The notes under the pieces: model-generated
Databases searched by the model: none
Told to the model about the DNA's origin: nothing
What the model saw: only the letters and a program-made list of their open reading frames with translations
Part shown: positions 24,397 through 32,484 of the stretch, piece by piece
How the letters are laid out: the number at the start of each line of letters is the position of its first letter
Position numbering within the stretch: position 1 is the stretch's first letter
Translations under genes and position numbers: made by a program
Source: Nocardia rosealba
Lineage (GTDB): Bacteria > Actinomycetota > Actinomycetes > Mycobacteriales > Mycobacteriaceae
DNA: 64,000 nucleotides
Reading direction: 5' to 3'
Assembly: GCF_020216065.1 (NCBI RefSeq)
Contig: NZ_JAIWNA010000002.1
Coordinates: forward strand, 1,273,145-1,337,144

Positions 24397-25146
24397 ATGA
24401 CACGTTTCACCGACCGGACCGCGATCGTCACCGGCGCGGCACAGGGAATCGGCGCGGCCTACGCCAAGGCGCTCGCCGCCGAGGGCGCCCGCGTGGTGGT
24501 GGCCGACATCAATGCCGAGGCGGGTGAATCGGTCACCAAGGAGATCACCGCGGCAGGCGGTGTCGCCGCGTTCCGCGAGGTCGACGTCGCCGACCCGGAT
24601 TCCGCGGCCGCGCTCGCCGCGTTCACCGTCGAGAAGTTCGGCGGCATCGACCATCTGGTGAACAACGCGGCCATCTACGGGACCATGAAGCTGAACCTGC
24701 TGCTCACGGTGCCGTGGGACTACTACAAGCACTTCATGAGCGTGAACTTCGACGGAGCGCTGAACGTGACCCGCGCGGTCTGGCCGACGATGCGCGCCAG
24801 TGGTGGGTCCATCGTGAACCAGTCCTCCACCGCCGCATGGACCTATTCGAGCTTCTACGGGCTGGCCAAGGTCGGCGTGAACGGTCTCACCCAGCAGCTG
24901 GCCCACGAGCTCGGCAGTTCCGGCATCCGGATCAACGCCATCGCTCCCGGCCCCATCGACACCGAGGCGACCAAGACGATCACGCCGTCGGTCATCGTCG
25001 ACGACATGGTGAAGCGGTTGCCGCTCAAGCGGATGGGCACACCGCAGGATCTCGTCGGCGCCTGCCTGTATCTGCTCTCCGACGACGCCGCCTGGGTGAC
25101 CGGGCAGATCTTCAATGTCGACGGCGGTCAGGTGATCCGCTCATGA
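24397..25146 (+). CDS. Short-chain dehydrogenase (Rv0769-like)
   Basis: 249 residues. TGAAQGIGAA (12-21) binds NAD(P), NNAA follows, and the catalytic Ser-Tyr-Lys lies in the SSTAAWTYSSFYGLAK region (about 142-157). GRIDHL-type and NVDGG-type ends are present in variant form. It oxidises or reduces a hydroxyl/keto group on the substrate of this operon. GGAG precedes the ATG; the stop overlaps the next ATG (ATGA). Confidence 0.92.
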   Translation: MTRFTDRTAIVTGAAQGIGAAYAKALAAEGARVVVADINAEAGESVTKEITAAGGVAAFREVDVADPDSAAALAAFTVEKFGGIDHLVNNAAIYGTMKLNLLLTVPWDYYKHFMSVNFDGALNVTRAVWPTMRASGGSIVNQSSTAAWTYSSFYGLAKVGVNGLTQQLAHELGSSGIRINAIAPGPIDTEATKTITPSVIVDDMVKRLPLKRMGTPQDLVGACLYLLSDDAAWVTGQIFNVDGGQVIRS

Positions 25147-26027
25147 CCACCGAGAACGCGCCACGCCTCGGCTACATCGGGCTGGGCAATATGGGTGCGC
25201 CCATGGCGCGCAGGCTCGTCGACTGGCCGGGCGGGCTGGTGGTGTGCGACGCGCGGGCCGATGCCACCGAGAAGTTCGCCGCCGCGGGCGTGGCGGTGGC
25301 CGCGACACCGGCCGAGGTCGCGGCCCGCGCGGCGGTGATCTCGGTGACCGTCCTCGACGATGCCCAGGTCCGCGACGTACTGACGGGTCCGCAGGGAATT
25401 CTGTCGACTGCCGCCGCGGGCACGGTGGTCGCCGTGCATTCGACCATCGCCGACAGCACGGCAACAGAATTGGCCGAGGAATGCGCGCGCCACGAGGTGG
25501 AGCTGGTCGACGCACCCGTCAGCGGCGGTGCGCCCGGCGCGAAACAGGGGCGCCTCGCGGTGATGGTCGGCGGCAGTGAGACCGCGTTCGAGGCGGTGCG
25601 AGCCCCGTTCACCCGCTTCGCTGATCTCGTGGTCCACGCGGGCCCGGTGGGTGCGGGTACCCGGATGAAGCTCGCCCGCAATCTGGTGCATTTCGTCGCC
25701 TTCGCCGCCGCCGCCGAGGCCTCGCGCCTGGCCGAGTCGGCCGGGCTCGACATCCGCCGCCTCGGTGAGGTGGTGCGCCATTCCGACGCCGTCACCGGCG
25801 GACCCGGTGCGATCCTGTGGCGCGAGAGCACCGCTCGCCTCGTCGACGGTGATCCGTGGCTGCCGATCATGTCGCACGTGCGCGACCTCGGCGAGAAGGA
25901 TCTGGCGCTGGCCCTCGGCCTCGGCGCCCGGCTCGGCGTCGAATTACCGCTCGCCCGAATGGGTTTCGAGCATCTCGCCGAAGGCCTCGGCCTTCGGGTC
26001 CCCACATCCGACAGGAGCAGCACATGA
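25143..26027 (+). CDS. NAD(P)-dependent beta-hydroxyacid dehydrogenase family protein (Rv0770-like)
   Basis: 294 residues of the 3-hydroxyisobutyrate dehydrogenase family: N-terminal LGYIGLGNMGAPMARRL (9-25), the substrate loop DAPVSGGAPGAKQGRLAVMVGG (about 122-143) and the catalytic lysine region GTRMKLARNLVH. The substrate is unknown. ATGA overlaps at both ends show tight coupling with the SDR before and the CMD protein after. Confidence 0.88.
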   Translation: MTTENAPRLGYIGLGNMGAPMARRLVDWPGGLVVCDARADATEKFAAAGVAVAATPAEVAARAAVISVTVLDDAQVRDVLTGPQGILSTAAAGTVVAVHSTIADSTATELAEECARHEVELVDAPVSGGAPGAKQGRLAVMVGGSETAFEAVRAPFTRFADLVVHAGPVGAGTRMKLARNLVHFVAFAAAAEASRLAESAGLDIRRLGEVVRHSDAVTGGPGAILWRESTARLVDGDPWLPIMSHVRDLGEKDLALALGLGARLGVELPLARMGFEHLAEGLGLRVPTSDRSST

Positions 26028-26410
26028 CCGACGACGCCCGCGCCCGCGGCCTGGCCCGCATGAAAGAGGTCTACGGCTGGCAACCGCCGGAGATCGACGG
26101 CGCGTTCTTCGCCACCACCGTCGATCACCTCTTCGCCGAGATCTGGTCGCGCCCCGGCCTCACCGACCGCGACCGCCGCCTGCTGCTGCTCGGCGCGCTC
26201 ACCGCCCAGGGCCGCATGGAAACCGCCGAAATCCAGATCCACGCCGCCCTGCACAACAAGGAGCTCACCGAGGAACAGCTCCGCGAAATCGCCCTGTTCC
26301 TGTGCCACTATGTCGGCTGGCCCAACGGGACCCGGCTCGATACCGCGATCAGCACCGTTTCCGAACGGGCGCGCGGGGGCGGCGAACCGCGCATGCGCAG
26401 GCCCAAATAG
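26024..26410 (+). CDS. Carboxymuconolactone decarboxylase-family protein (Rv0771-like)
   Basis: 128 residues with the CMD fold signature (RRLLLLGALTAQGRMETAEIQIHAALHN). The CxxC pair of the AhpD peroxidase branch is absent; there is only one cysteine, in FLCHYVGW. A decarboxylase, lactone hydrolase or binding role is therefore more likely than a peroxidase one. AGGAG precedes the ATG. It is the last gene of the aldA operon; its stop overlaps the TetR operator candidate. Confidence 0.85.
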   Translation: MTDDARARGLARMKEVYGWQPPEIDGAFFATTVDHLFAEIWSRPGLTDRDRRLLLLGALTAQGRMETAEIQIHAALHNKELTEEQLREIALFLCHYVGWPNGTRLDTAISTVSERARGGGEPRMRRPK

Positions 26411-26425
26411 GTATCCCATGTACCT
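26409..26425 (+). promoter_or_regulatory. Palindrome over the -35 region of the TetR gene
   Basis: AGGTATCCCATGTACCT has AGGTA/TACCT arms. TAATAT at 26431-26436 fits a -10 and lies seven bases before the GTG at 26443, so the message is probably leaderless and the palindrome covers the -35 position. Autoregulation by the TetR protein is likely. The sequence is unlike the GTCYRGAC boxes. Confidence 0.55.
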
Positions 26426-26442
26426 GCGACTAATATGGAATT

Positions 26443-27030
26443 GTGTCCGAAAACCATTCTGATCCCGCGATTCTCGAGGCCACGCGCAGGCGCCTGACCG
26501 AGAAACAGGCCGATACGGTCGACCGGCTCACCCGCGCCGCCGTCGACGTCATCACCGAGCAGGGTTATTCCGGACTCACCGTGCGCCAGGTGGCCGCCGC
26601 CGCGGGTGTCGGAACCGCGACCGCCTACACCTATTTCTCGTCGAAGGAACACCTCGTCGCCGAGGTGTTCTGGCGTCGCCTGCTGCAGACGCCGCAGCTC
26701 GACCACGACGACGACAAGTCGGCGGCCGAGCGGGTCGTCGAGACGCTGCGGCAGGTGTCGCTGATGGTCGGCGGGGAGAACGAGCTGGCGGGTGCGGTGA
26801 CCAGCGCCCTGCTCGGCCAGGATCCCGACGTGTCGCATCTGCGGGTGCGGATCGGCCTGGAGATCCGGCAGCGGATCGCGCGGGCGCTCGGCCCCGACCA
26901 CGATCCGGATGTGCTCGAGGCGTTCGAATTGCTCTACGCGGGCGCGCTGGTGCGTGCCGGGATGGGATACGGGACCTACGACGAAATGGCGGACCGGATC
27001 GAGAAATCGGTCTATCTGATCCTGGAATAG
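26443..27030 (+). CDS. TetR-family regulator of the CYP51 region
   Basis: 195 residues. The TetR helix-turn-helix lies at about 30-75 (YSGLTVRQVAAAAGVGTATAYTYFSSKEHLVAEVFW), followed by a helical effector domain. It starts with GTG, probably on a leaderless transcript. It sits between the aldA operon and CYP51, the position of Rv0767c relative to the M. tuberculosis cluster. It is one of two TetR candidates that could read the GTCYRGAC boxes; its own promoter carries a different palindrome, which argues for a second specificity or a different partner. A U-tailed terminator follows. Confidence 0.9.
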   Translation: MSENHSDPAILEATRRRLTEKQADTVDRLTRAAVDVITEQGYSGLTVRQVAAAAGVGTATAYTYFSSKEHLVAEVFWRRLLQTPQLDHDDDKSAAERVVETLRQVSLMVGGENELAGAVTSALLGQDPDVSHLRVRIGLEIRQRIARALGPDHDPDVLEAFELLYAGALVRAGMGYGTYDEMADRIEKSVYLILE

Positions 27031-27046
27031 TCTGCGCGACAACAGA

Positions 27047-27080
27047 AGCCGTCATCCGGATAGCCGGGTGGCGGCTTTTT
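27047..27080 (+). terminator. Rho-independent terminator with U-tract
   Basis: A 13-bp stem with two G-U pairs (27047-27059 with 27064-27076), an ATAG loop and five T at 27076-27080. It isolates the TetR gene from CYP51, so CYP51 has its own promoter. Confidence 0.88.
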
Positions 27081-27114
27081 CGCGCATTGCGCCACGCCCG
27101 AGAACTGTAGTACC

Positions 27115-27134
27115 GTCTGGACACGTGTCTATAT
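27115..27134 (+). promoter_or_regulatory. Regulon operator site 2 (CYP51)
   Basis: GTCTGGACACGTGTCTATAT: the first box is perfect, the second degenerate. TAGTAC at 27108-27113 fits a -10 immediately upstream. The CYP51 ATG is at 27159. Confidence 0.65.
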
Positions 27135-27158
27135 GACCCAGAGATTGAGAGGTCTTCG

Positions 27159-28508
27159 ATGACGCTTCTGAAACCGCGACGGGTCTCCGGCGGCGAACAC
27201 GAGCACGGTCACCTCGAGGAATTGCGTTCCGATCCGATCGCCCTCATGCGGCGGGTGCGCGAGGAATGTGGCGACGTGGGCGTTTTCGAGTTGGCCGGGC
27301 GCGACGTGGTGTTGCTCTCGGGCGCCGAGGCCAATGAATTCTTCTTCCGCGCCGGCGACGAGGACCTCGACCAGGAGGCCGCCTACCCCTTCATGAAGCC
27401 GATCTTCGGTGAGGGCGTCGTCTTCGACGCCAGCCCGGAGCGGCGCAAAGAGATGCTGCACAATCAGGCGTTGCGCGCCGATTACATGCGCGGCCACGCG
27501 GCGACGATTTCGCACGAGGTGGACCGGATGATCGCGGACTGGGGCGAATCCGGCGAAATAGATCTGCTCGACTTCTTCGCCGAGCTCACCATCTACACAT
27601 CCTCGGCCTGTCTGATCGGCACCAAATTCCGCAACGAACTCGACAGCCGTTTCGCCGAGCTCTATCACGATCTCGAGCGCGGCACCGACGCGCTGGCCTA
27701 TGTCGACCCGTATATGCCGATCGAGAGTTTCCGTAAACGCGACGAATCGCGGCGCGAACTCGTCGAATTGGTCGGCGAGATCATGGACCGTCGCATCGCC
27801 GCACCTCCCCAGGGCAAGGAGGAACGCGATCTGCTCGATGTGCTGGTGTCGGTGCGCGACGAACAGGGCGCCCCGCGGTTTTCGGCGTCGGTGGTCACCG
27901 GCATCTTCATCTCGATGATGTTCGCCGGTCACCACACCACCTCGGGGACCTCGGCGTGGACGATGATCGAACTGCTGCGCCACCCCGACACTCTCGCCGA
28001 CGTGGTCGGCGAACTCGACAGCCTCTTCGCCGGCGACACCGAGGTGAGTTTCCGTGCGCTGCGCCAGATTCCGCGACTGGAGGCGGCGCTGAAGGAGACG
28101 CTGCGACTACATCCGCCGCTCATCATCCTGATGCGGGTGGCCAGGGACGAGTTCGAGGTGTGTGGGCACCGCATCGCGCCGGGCGACCTGGTGGCGGCCA
28201 CCCCGGCGGTGTCCAACCGGCTGCCCGAATGTTTCCCCGACCCCGATACCTTCGATCCCGGCCGCTATATCGACCCCGAACAGGCCGATATCGTCAACCG
28301 CTGGACCTGGATCCCGTTCGGCGCGGGCAGGCACCGCTGCGTCGGCGCCGCGTTCGCGCTCATGCAGATGAAGGCGATCTTCTCGATCCTGTTGCGCGAC
28401 TGGGAGTTCGAGATGGCGCAGCCGTCGGAGAGCTATCGCAACGATCACTCCAAGATGGTGGTGCAGCTGCAGCAGCCGTGCCGGGTGCGTTACCGCAGGC
28501 GACGCTGA
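27159..28508 (+). CDS. cyp51: CYP51 sterol 14-alpha-demethylase
   Basis: This 449-residue P450 is closely similar along its whole length to M. tuberculosis CYP51. Shared segments include GDVGVFELAGRDVVLLSG, GEGVVFDASPERRKEMLHN, the I-helix MFAGHHTTSGTSAW (threonines for oxygen activation), the ExxR pair KETLRLHP, and the haem loop FGAGRHRCVGAAFA with the ligand cysteine. It removes the 14-alpha-methyl group of sterols such as lanosterol or obtusifoliol in three oxidations. Electrons probably come from the ferredoxin at 44027. The organism shows no sterol synthesis genes here, so a catabolic or modifying role is inferred. It is monocistronic, between two terminators. Confidence 0.96.
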   Translation: MTLLKPRRVSGGEHEHGHLEELRSDPIALMRRVREECGDVGVFELAGRDVVLLSGAEANEFFFRAGDEDLDQEAAYPFMKPIFGEGVVFDASPERRKEMLHNQALRADYMRGHAATISHEVDRMIADWGESGEIDLLDFFAELTIYTSSACLIGTKFRNELDSRFAELYHDLERGTDALAYVDPYMPIESFRKRDESRRELVELVGEIMDRRIAAPPQGKEERDLLDVLVSVRDEQGAPRFSASVVTGIFISMMFAGHHTTSGTSAWTMIELLRHPDTLADVVGELDSLFAGDTEVSFRALRQIPRLEAALKETLRLHPPLIILMRVARDEFEVCGHRIAPGDLVAATPAVSNRLPECFPDPDTFDPGRYIDPEQADIVNRWTWIPFGAGRHRCVGAAFALMQMKAIFSILLRDWEFEMAQPSESYRNDHSKMVVQLQQPCRVRYRRRR

Positions 28509-28521
28509 GAACACACACACA

Positions 28522-28554
28522 CGAACGCCGCCCCGAAGTTCGGGGCGGCGTTCG
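28522..28554. terminator. Bidirectional terminator between CYP51 and SDR
   Basis: A perfect 14-bp stem (28522-28535 with 28541-28554) and a 5-base loop, between the CYP51 stop and the convergent SDR stop. An ACACACACAC dinucleotide run precedes it. Confidence 0.85.
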
Positions 28555-28564
28555 GCGTCGTGGG

Positions 28565-29338
28565 TCAGCGCAACGGGGATTCGGGCTGGACCTCGCTGAC
28601 GATCACGTGGGCACCCCGCGGTGTGCTCACCACGGCGGTGACGGCGTCGGCCAGGTCCGAGGCACGCAGCATGTAGGGGTGGCGCGCGAAACCCCAGCGC
28701 GACCAGTCCTTCAGCAGCGGCTCGATGTCCTCGACCGTCGCATCGGTGCCCATCTCGGTGGCGGTGGGACCGGGCCGGACCAGCGACACACGAACCCCGG
28801 TGCCCTCGAGCTCCATGCGCATCTGGGTGGCCAGCGTTTCGATGCCCGCTTTGGCGGCGCTGTAGGCACCGGTGCGCGGCCGTGGGGTCACCGAGCAGTC
28901 CGAGCCGATGAGCACCACGTCGCCGCGCCGCCGTTCGATCATGCCGGGCACGAGCAGGCGGAGCAGGCGCTGTGGGCCCGCGAGATGCACGTCGAGCTGG
29001 CGGACGAAGTCGGCCGAGGACAGTTCGTGCACGCACCCGAATTTCACCACCCCGGCGGCCGAAACCAGGATCTCGATATCGCCGAGTTCGCGCTGCGCGG
29101 CGGCCACGAACTCCTCGACCGAGTCGTCGTCGGTGACATCGAGCCGGTGGGCGAACGCGGTGCCGCCCTTCTCCCGGATGGCCGCCGCGACGGCCTCGCA
29201 CTCGGCCTCGCGCCGTGCGCCGAGCGCGACCGGATGACCCAGTTCGGCAAGGGCTTTCGCGGTGGCGGCGCCGATGCCGGACGAGCCGCCGGTGACCACG
29301 GCGGGTCGCACCGGTGGGTGGGGTTCGAATCGTGGCAT
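28565..29338 (-). CDS. Short-chain dehydrogenase (Rv0765c-like)
   Basis: 257 residues from the ATG at 29338 with GGAAGG nine bases upstream; a longer frame extends upstream through operator site 3 and is rejected. The NAD(P) site is TGGSSGIGAATAKALAELG (about 18-36), with catalytic Ser in VLIGSDCSVTPRPRTGAYSAAKAG and YSAAK following. In M. tuberculosis the counterpart is co-transcribed with CYP51; here it is convergent with CYP51 and has its own operator. It probably oxidises a sterol hydroxyl or reduces a ketone. Confidence 0.88.
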   Translation of the reverse strand: MPRFEPHPPVRPAVVTGGSSGIGAATAKALAELGHPVALGARREAECEAVAAAIREKGGTAFAHRLDVTDDDSVEEFVAAAQRELGDIEILVSAAGVVKFGCVHELSSADFVRQLDVHLAGPQRLLRLLVPGMIERRRGDVVLIGSDCSVTPRPRTGAYSAAKAGIETLATQMRMELEGTGVRVSLVRPGPTATEMGTDATVEDIEPLLKDWSRWGFARHPYMLRASDLADAVTAVVSTPRGAHVIVSEVQPESPLR

Positions 29339-29355
29339 GGCCACACCTTCCTTCC

Positions 29356-29386
29356 GTCCAGACGGTACCTGGACACCTGTCTGGAC
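29356..29386 (-). promoter_or_regulatory. Regulon operator site 3 (SDR), three boxes
   Basis: The core ACCTGGACACCTGTCTGGAC lies at 29367-29386 and an extra perfect GTCCAGAC at 29356-29363. Read on the minus strand, a TAGTAA stretch directly precedes the first box as a possible -10. The SDR start is 18 bp beyond the last box. Confidence 0.7.
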
Positions 29387-29423
29387 ATTACTACGAATCA
29401 GTCGTGCCGACCGGCGATCCGCC

Positions 29424-30650
29424 TCACTCGTAGGCAACCTGCCAGTGCTTGATCCCATTGACGAAGCTCGACCGCAATCTGGTCGGCTCGGCCACCTGCC
29501 GCAGCCGGGGCATGGCGTCGGCAATGGCTCCGAAGATCAGCTCCAGTTGCAGCCGTGCCAGATTCGCGCCCACGCAGTAGTGCGGGCCGGTCCCACCGAA
29601 TCCCAAGTGCGGGTTGGGGTCTCGCAGGATGTCGAAGGTGAACGGGTTGCCGAAGGCCGATTCGTCGAAATTGGCCGAGCTGTAGAACATCGCCACCCGC
29701 TGTCCGGCGCCGATCGGCTGACCGCTCAGTTCGGTGTCCTCGGTGGCGGTGCGCTGGAACGCGATCACCGGGGTGGCCCAGCGGACGATCTCGTCGGCGG
29801 CGGTGCGTGGGCGCTGTGCGCGGAACAGTTCCCACTGCTCGGGATGGTCCACGAAGGCCTTCATGCCGTGGGTGGTGGCATTGCGGGTGGTCTCGTTACC
29901 CGCGACGGTCAGCAGGATCATGAAGAACCCGAATTCGTCGGGTGTCAGTGAGCCGCCGTCGATATCGGCGGTGACCAGTTTCGACACCAGGTCGTCGGCG
30001 GGGTCGAGGCGTCGCGATTCGGCCAGCTGCCAGGCGTAGCCGAGCAGATCCGCGGTGGCGCCGATGGGGTCACCGTATTCGGGGTCGTCGAAGTTGAGCA
30101 TCTGGTTGGACCAGTCGAACAGGCGCAGCCGATCCGGTTGCGGGATGCCGAACAGTTCGGCGATGGCCTGCAGCGGCAGCTCGCGCGCGACCTGGTGGAC
30201 GAAGTCGCCGCCGCCGGTCGCGCGGGCGGCGTGCACGATGGCCTCGGCGCGCTCGGCCAGCGCGGCGCGCAGCGCCTCGACCGCGCGTGGGGTGAACCCG
30301 CGCGAGATGATGCGGCGCACGGCCGAGTGCTTGGGTGGATCCATGTTGAGGAGCATGGATTTCGTCGCCTTGAAGGTATCGGCGGTGACGGTTCCAGGGA
30401 AGCGGATCACCGAACCCTTGGTGCTCGCGGAGAACAGGGCGGGGTTGCGGGAGATCGTTCGCACGTCCTCGTGACGGCTCACGACCCAGAATCCGCCGTC
30501 GTCGTGGGGCACGCACATGTCGTCGGACTGCGCGTTCCACCACACCGGGGCGGCCTTGCGCAACATCGCGAATTCCTCGACGGGCGTGCGCTGTGCCCAG
30601 AGTCCCGGGTCGGAGAAGTCGAGGCCGGCGGGCAGGGTGAGTGGGGGCAT
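29424..30650 (-). CDS. CYP125-family cytochrome P450
   Basis: 408 residues, starting at 30650 with AGGAGA upstream. It matches CYP125, the cholesterol C26/27-hydroxylase, at many points: the opening LPAGLDFSDPGLWAQRTPVEEF, SRGFTPRAVEAL, the I-helix VAGNETTRNATTHGM, ADEIVRWATPVIAFQRTA, the haem loop FGGTGPHYCVGANLAR and the ending NGIKHWQV. CYP125 starts side-chain degradation by oxidising the terminal methyl to the acid. Here it lies 10 bp after a FadD19-like ligase that would activate such an acid. It could be a paralogue with another terpenoid substrate. Confidence 0.9.
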   Translation of the reverse strand: MPPLTLPAGLDFSDPGLWAQRTPVEEFAMLRKAAPVWWNAQSDDMCVPHDDGGFWVVSRHEDVRTISRNPALFSASTKGSVIRFPGTVTADTFKATKSMLLNMDPPKHSAVRRIISRGFTPRAVEALRAALAERAEAIVHAARATGGGDFVHQVARELPLQAIAELFGIPQPDRLRLFDWSNQMLNFDDPEYGDPIGATADLLGYAWQLAESRRLDPADDLVSKLVTADIDGGSLTPDEFGFFMILLTVAGNETTRNATTHGMKAFVDHPEQWELFRAQRPRTAADEIVRWATPVIAFQRTATEDTELSGQPIGAGQRVAMFYSSANFDESAFGNPFTFDILRDPNPHLGFGGTGPHYCVGANLARLQLELIFGAIADAMPRLRQVAEPTRLRSSFVNGIKHWQVAYE

Positions 30651-30660
30651 CGGGATCTCC

Positions 30661-32295
30661 TCACATCCGCGTCGCGACGCCGCGCGCCCACCGGTAGTCG
30701 GCCTTGCCGGTGGGTGAGCGCAGGATTTCGCGACAGCGCAGGATGGCTTTGGGCAGTTTGTAGCGGGCGATGTGCTTGGCGCATTCGTCGAGCAGTTCGG
30801 CATCGGTGACGGTCTCGTCGTCCACCTGGACGAGGGCGACGACCTCGCTACCCCAGCGCTGTGACGGTCTGCCGACCACGACCACGTCGAGCACGCTCGC
30901 GTGGGCGGCCACGGCGCGCTCGACCTCTTCGACGAAGATCTTCTCGCCGCCGGAATTGATCGTCAGGTTGTCGCGGCCGAGCAGTTCGATCCGCCCCTCG
31001 CCCAGCACCTTCGCGCGATCACCCGCGATCGACCAGCGCACACCGTCGACGACCGGGAAGGTTCGCCGTGTCTTCTCCTCGTCACCCAGATAGCCCAGCG
31101 GGATGCGGCCCTTGCGTGCCAGCCAGCCCGAGGCGCCCGGTTCGTCGAGCAGCCGGGTGAGGTCCTCGTCGATCACGGCGGTGTCGGTATCGGCGGGGAC
31201 GAAGCTGCCCGCTGTGGTTCGGGCGTCGGCGTCGTAGACCTGGGTCATCTGGATGCCGGACTCCGAGGAGCCCACCGAGTCGACGACGAGTACGGGTTTG
31301 CCGAAGGCCGCGATCAATCGCTGTCGCACGGCCGGGGTGAGCGGGGCGCCTGCGTTGTGCACGGCCGCCAGCGACGGCAGATCGTAGTGGCGCCGCTCGA
31401 GTTCGGCGACGATCGGTCGCGCCATGGCGTCACCGACCAGTGGAAGGGCGATCACGTTCTCCCGGGCCACGGCCTCGAGTACCGAGGTAGCGTCGAAGCG
31501 GTCGACCACGGTGGGCAGCACGAGGGTTCCGCCGTTGGTGACGCATTGGAACAGCAACCACTGGGCGGCGCCGTGCATGAACGGCGCGGCGACGACCAAG
31601 CGGTAGGCGCCGCCGGTGACCGTGGCCGAATCGGCCAGTTCCGCATAGGAACTCAGTTGCACGCCGGTGCCGAAGCGGGTGCCGCCCATGGCGGCGAGGT
31701 AGATGTCGTCCTGACGCCACAGCACACCCTTGGGCATCCCGGTGGTGCCGCCGGTGTAGAGCAGGTACAGATCGTCGCCGTCGGGTTCCGGCAGCTCGCC
31801 CTCGGCGGTGGCGACGGCGGTCTCGTAGTCGATCGAGCCCGGCAACAAGTCGTTGCCGCTGCCGTCGGCGACCTGGATCAGGAGTGGCGGGTCGGTCAGC
31901 GTGGGCAGTACCGCGGCCACGCGTGGGGCGAATTCGGCGTGGTACACCAGCACCCGCGCCCGGGCGTCGTGGAGCAGGTACAGCAATTCCTCTTCGACGT
32001 AGCGGTAGTTGATATTGAACGGCACCGCGCGCGCTCGGTAGGCACCGATCAAGATCTCCGGGTACTCGGTGCCGTTGCGCAAATAGACGCCCAAATGGTC
32101 CTGCCCGGACAAATGCCGGGCGGTCCGCTCGACCTCGGCGCCGATCCCCCGCGTGGCCAGGAACCGAGCGAATCCCGTTACCCGGCGGTCGGTTTCGGCA
32201 TAGGAGATCCGGCGGTCACCGTGCACGAGGAATTCGCGCTCCGGAATGGCCGCGGCCACGGTCGCGAATACGTTCGACAAACTGAAACCAACCAT
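30661..32295 (-). CDS. FadD19-like steroid/fatty acyl-CoA synthetase
   Basis: 544 residues of the AMP-forming ligase family. The P-loop motif YLLYTGGTTGMPKGVLWR lies near 180-197, the adenine motif region VVDSVGSSESG follows, and the C-terminal hinge has LLGRDNLTINSGGEKIFVEEVE. The catalytic Lys is in SPTGKADYRWA. Wording and order match FadD19, which activates C24-branched steroid side-chain acids. It would thioesterify the acid made by the CYP125-like enzyme. It is the first gene of that pair, under site 4. The ATG at 32295 is chosen; an earlier one lies in the operator. Confidence 0.9.
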   Translation of the reverse strand: MVGFSLSNVFATVAAAIPEREFLVHGDRRISYAETDRRVTGFARFLATRGIGAEVERTARHLSGQDHLGVYLRNGTEYPEILIGAYRARAVPFNINYRYVEEELLYLLHDARARVLVYHAEFAPRVAAVLPTLTDPPLLIQVADGSGNDLLPGSIDYETAVATAEGELPEPDGDDLYLLYTGGTTGMPKGVLWRQDDIYLAAMGGTRFGTGVQLSSYAELADSATVTGGAYRLVVAAPFMHGAAQWLLFQCVTNGGTLVLPTVVDRFDATSVLEAVARENVIALPLVGDAMARPIVAELERRHYDLPSLAAVHNAGAPLTPAVRQRLIAAFGKPVLVVDSVGSSESGIQMTQVYDADARTTAGSFVPADTDTAVIDEDLTRLLDEPGASGWLARKGRIPLGYLGDEEKTRRTFPVVDGVRWSIAGDRAKVLGEGRIELLGRDNLTINSGGEKIFVEEVERAVAAHASVLDVVVVGRPSQRWGSEVVALVQVDDETVTDAELLDECAKHIARYKLPKAILRCREILRSPTGKADYRWARGVATRM

Positions 32296-32340
32296 GCAGT
32301 GCCTCGCAACTCGATGCCGGTTCGCTATTTCTGAATTTCT

Positions 32341-32360
32341 GTCCGGACAGGTGTCCATGA
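32341..32360 (-). promoter_or_regulatory. Regulon operator site 4 (FadD-CYP125 operon)
   Basis: GTCCGGACAGGTGTCCATGA on the plus strand. Read in the direction of FadD, TATCAT (complement of 32357-32362) forms a near-consensus -10 that overlaps the weaker box; the perfect GTCCGGAC box follows. The protein would cover the transcription start. Confidence 0.72.
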
Positions 32361-32428
32361 TACGGAGAATCCCGCTCGTTCGGGGTGATTCGCGATTGCG
32401 ACCTTCCGCCGAAGGTGTGTGTAGTACC

Positions 32429-32448
32429 GTCCAGACTGGTGTCCAGGC
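32429..32448 (+). promoter_or_regulatory. Regulon operator site 5 (mce operon)
   Basis: GTCCAGACTGGTGTCCAGGC directly follows TAGTAC (32422-32427), a possible -10. The first mce-operon start codon is at 32485. Sites 4 and 5 share one 190-bp divergent intergenic region, tying the importer to the ligase/P450 operon. Confidence 0.72.
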
Positions 32449-32484
32449 AATTGAACGGGCATTCGAACACCAAGGGGGTGTGCA

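Noticed and set aside
22879..24906. 675-codon minus-strand frame across aldA and the SDR
   Set aside because: It is antisense to two genes with clear catalytic motifs and is a by-product of high GC content.
26024..26410. AhpD-like alkylhydroperoxidase
   Set aside because: The CMD-fold protein lacks the CxxC catalytic pair and has a single cysteine.
28511..28521. ACACACACAC dinucleotide run as a possible variable repeat
   Set aside because: It is only about five units long and lies between a stop codon and a terminator, so no phase-variation role is indicated.
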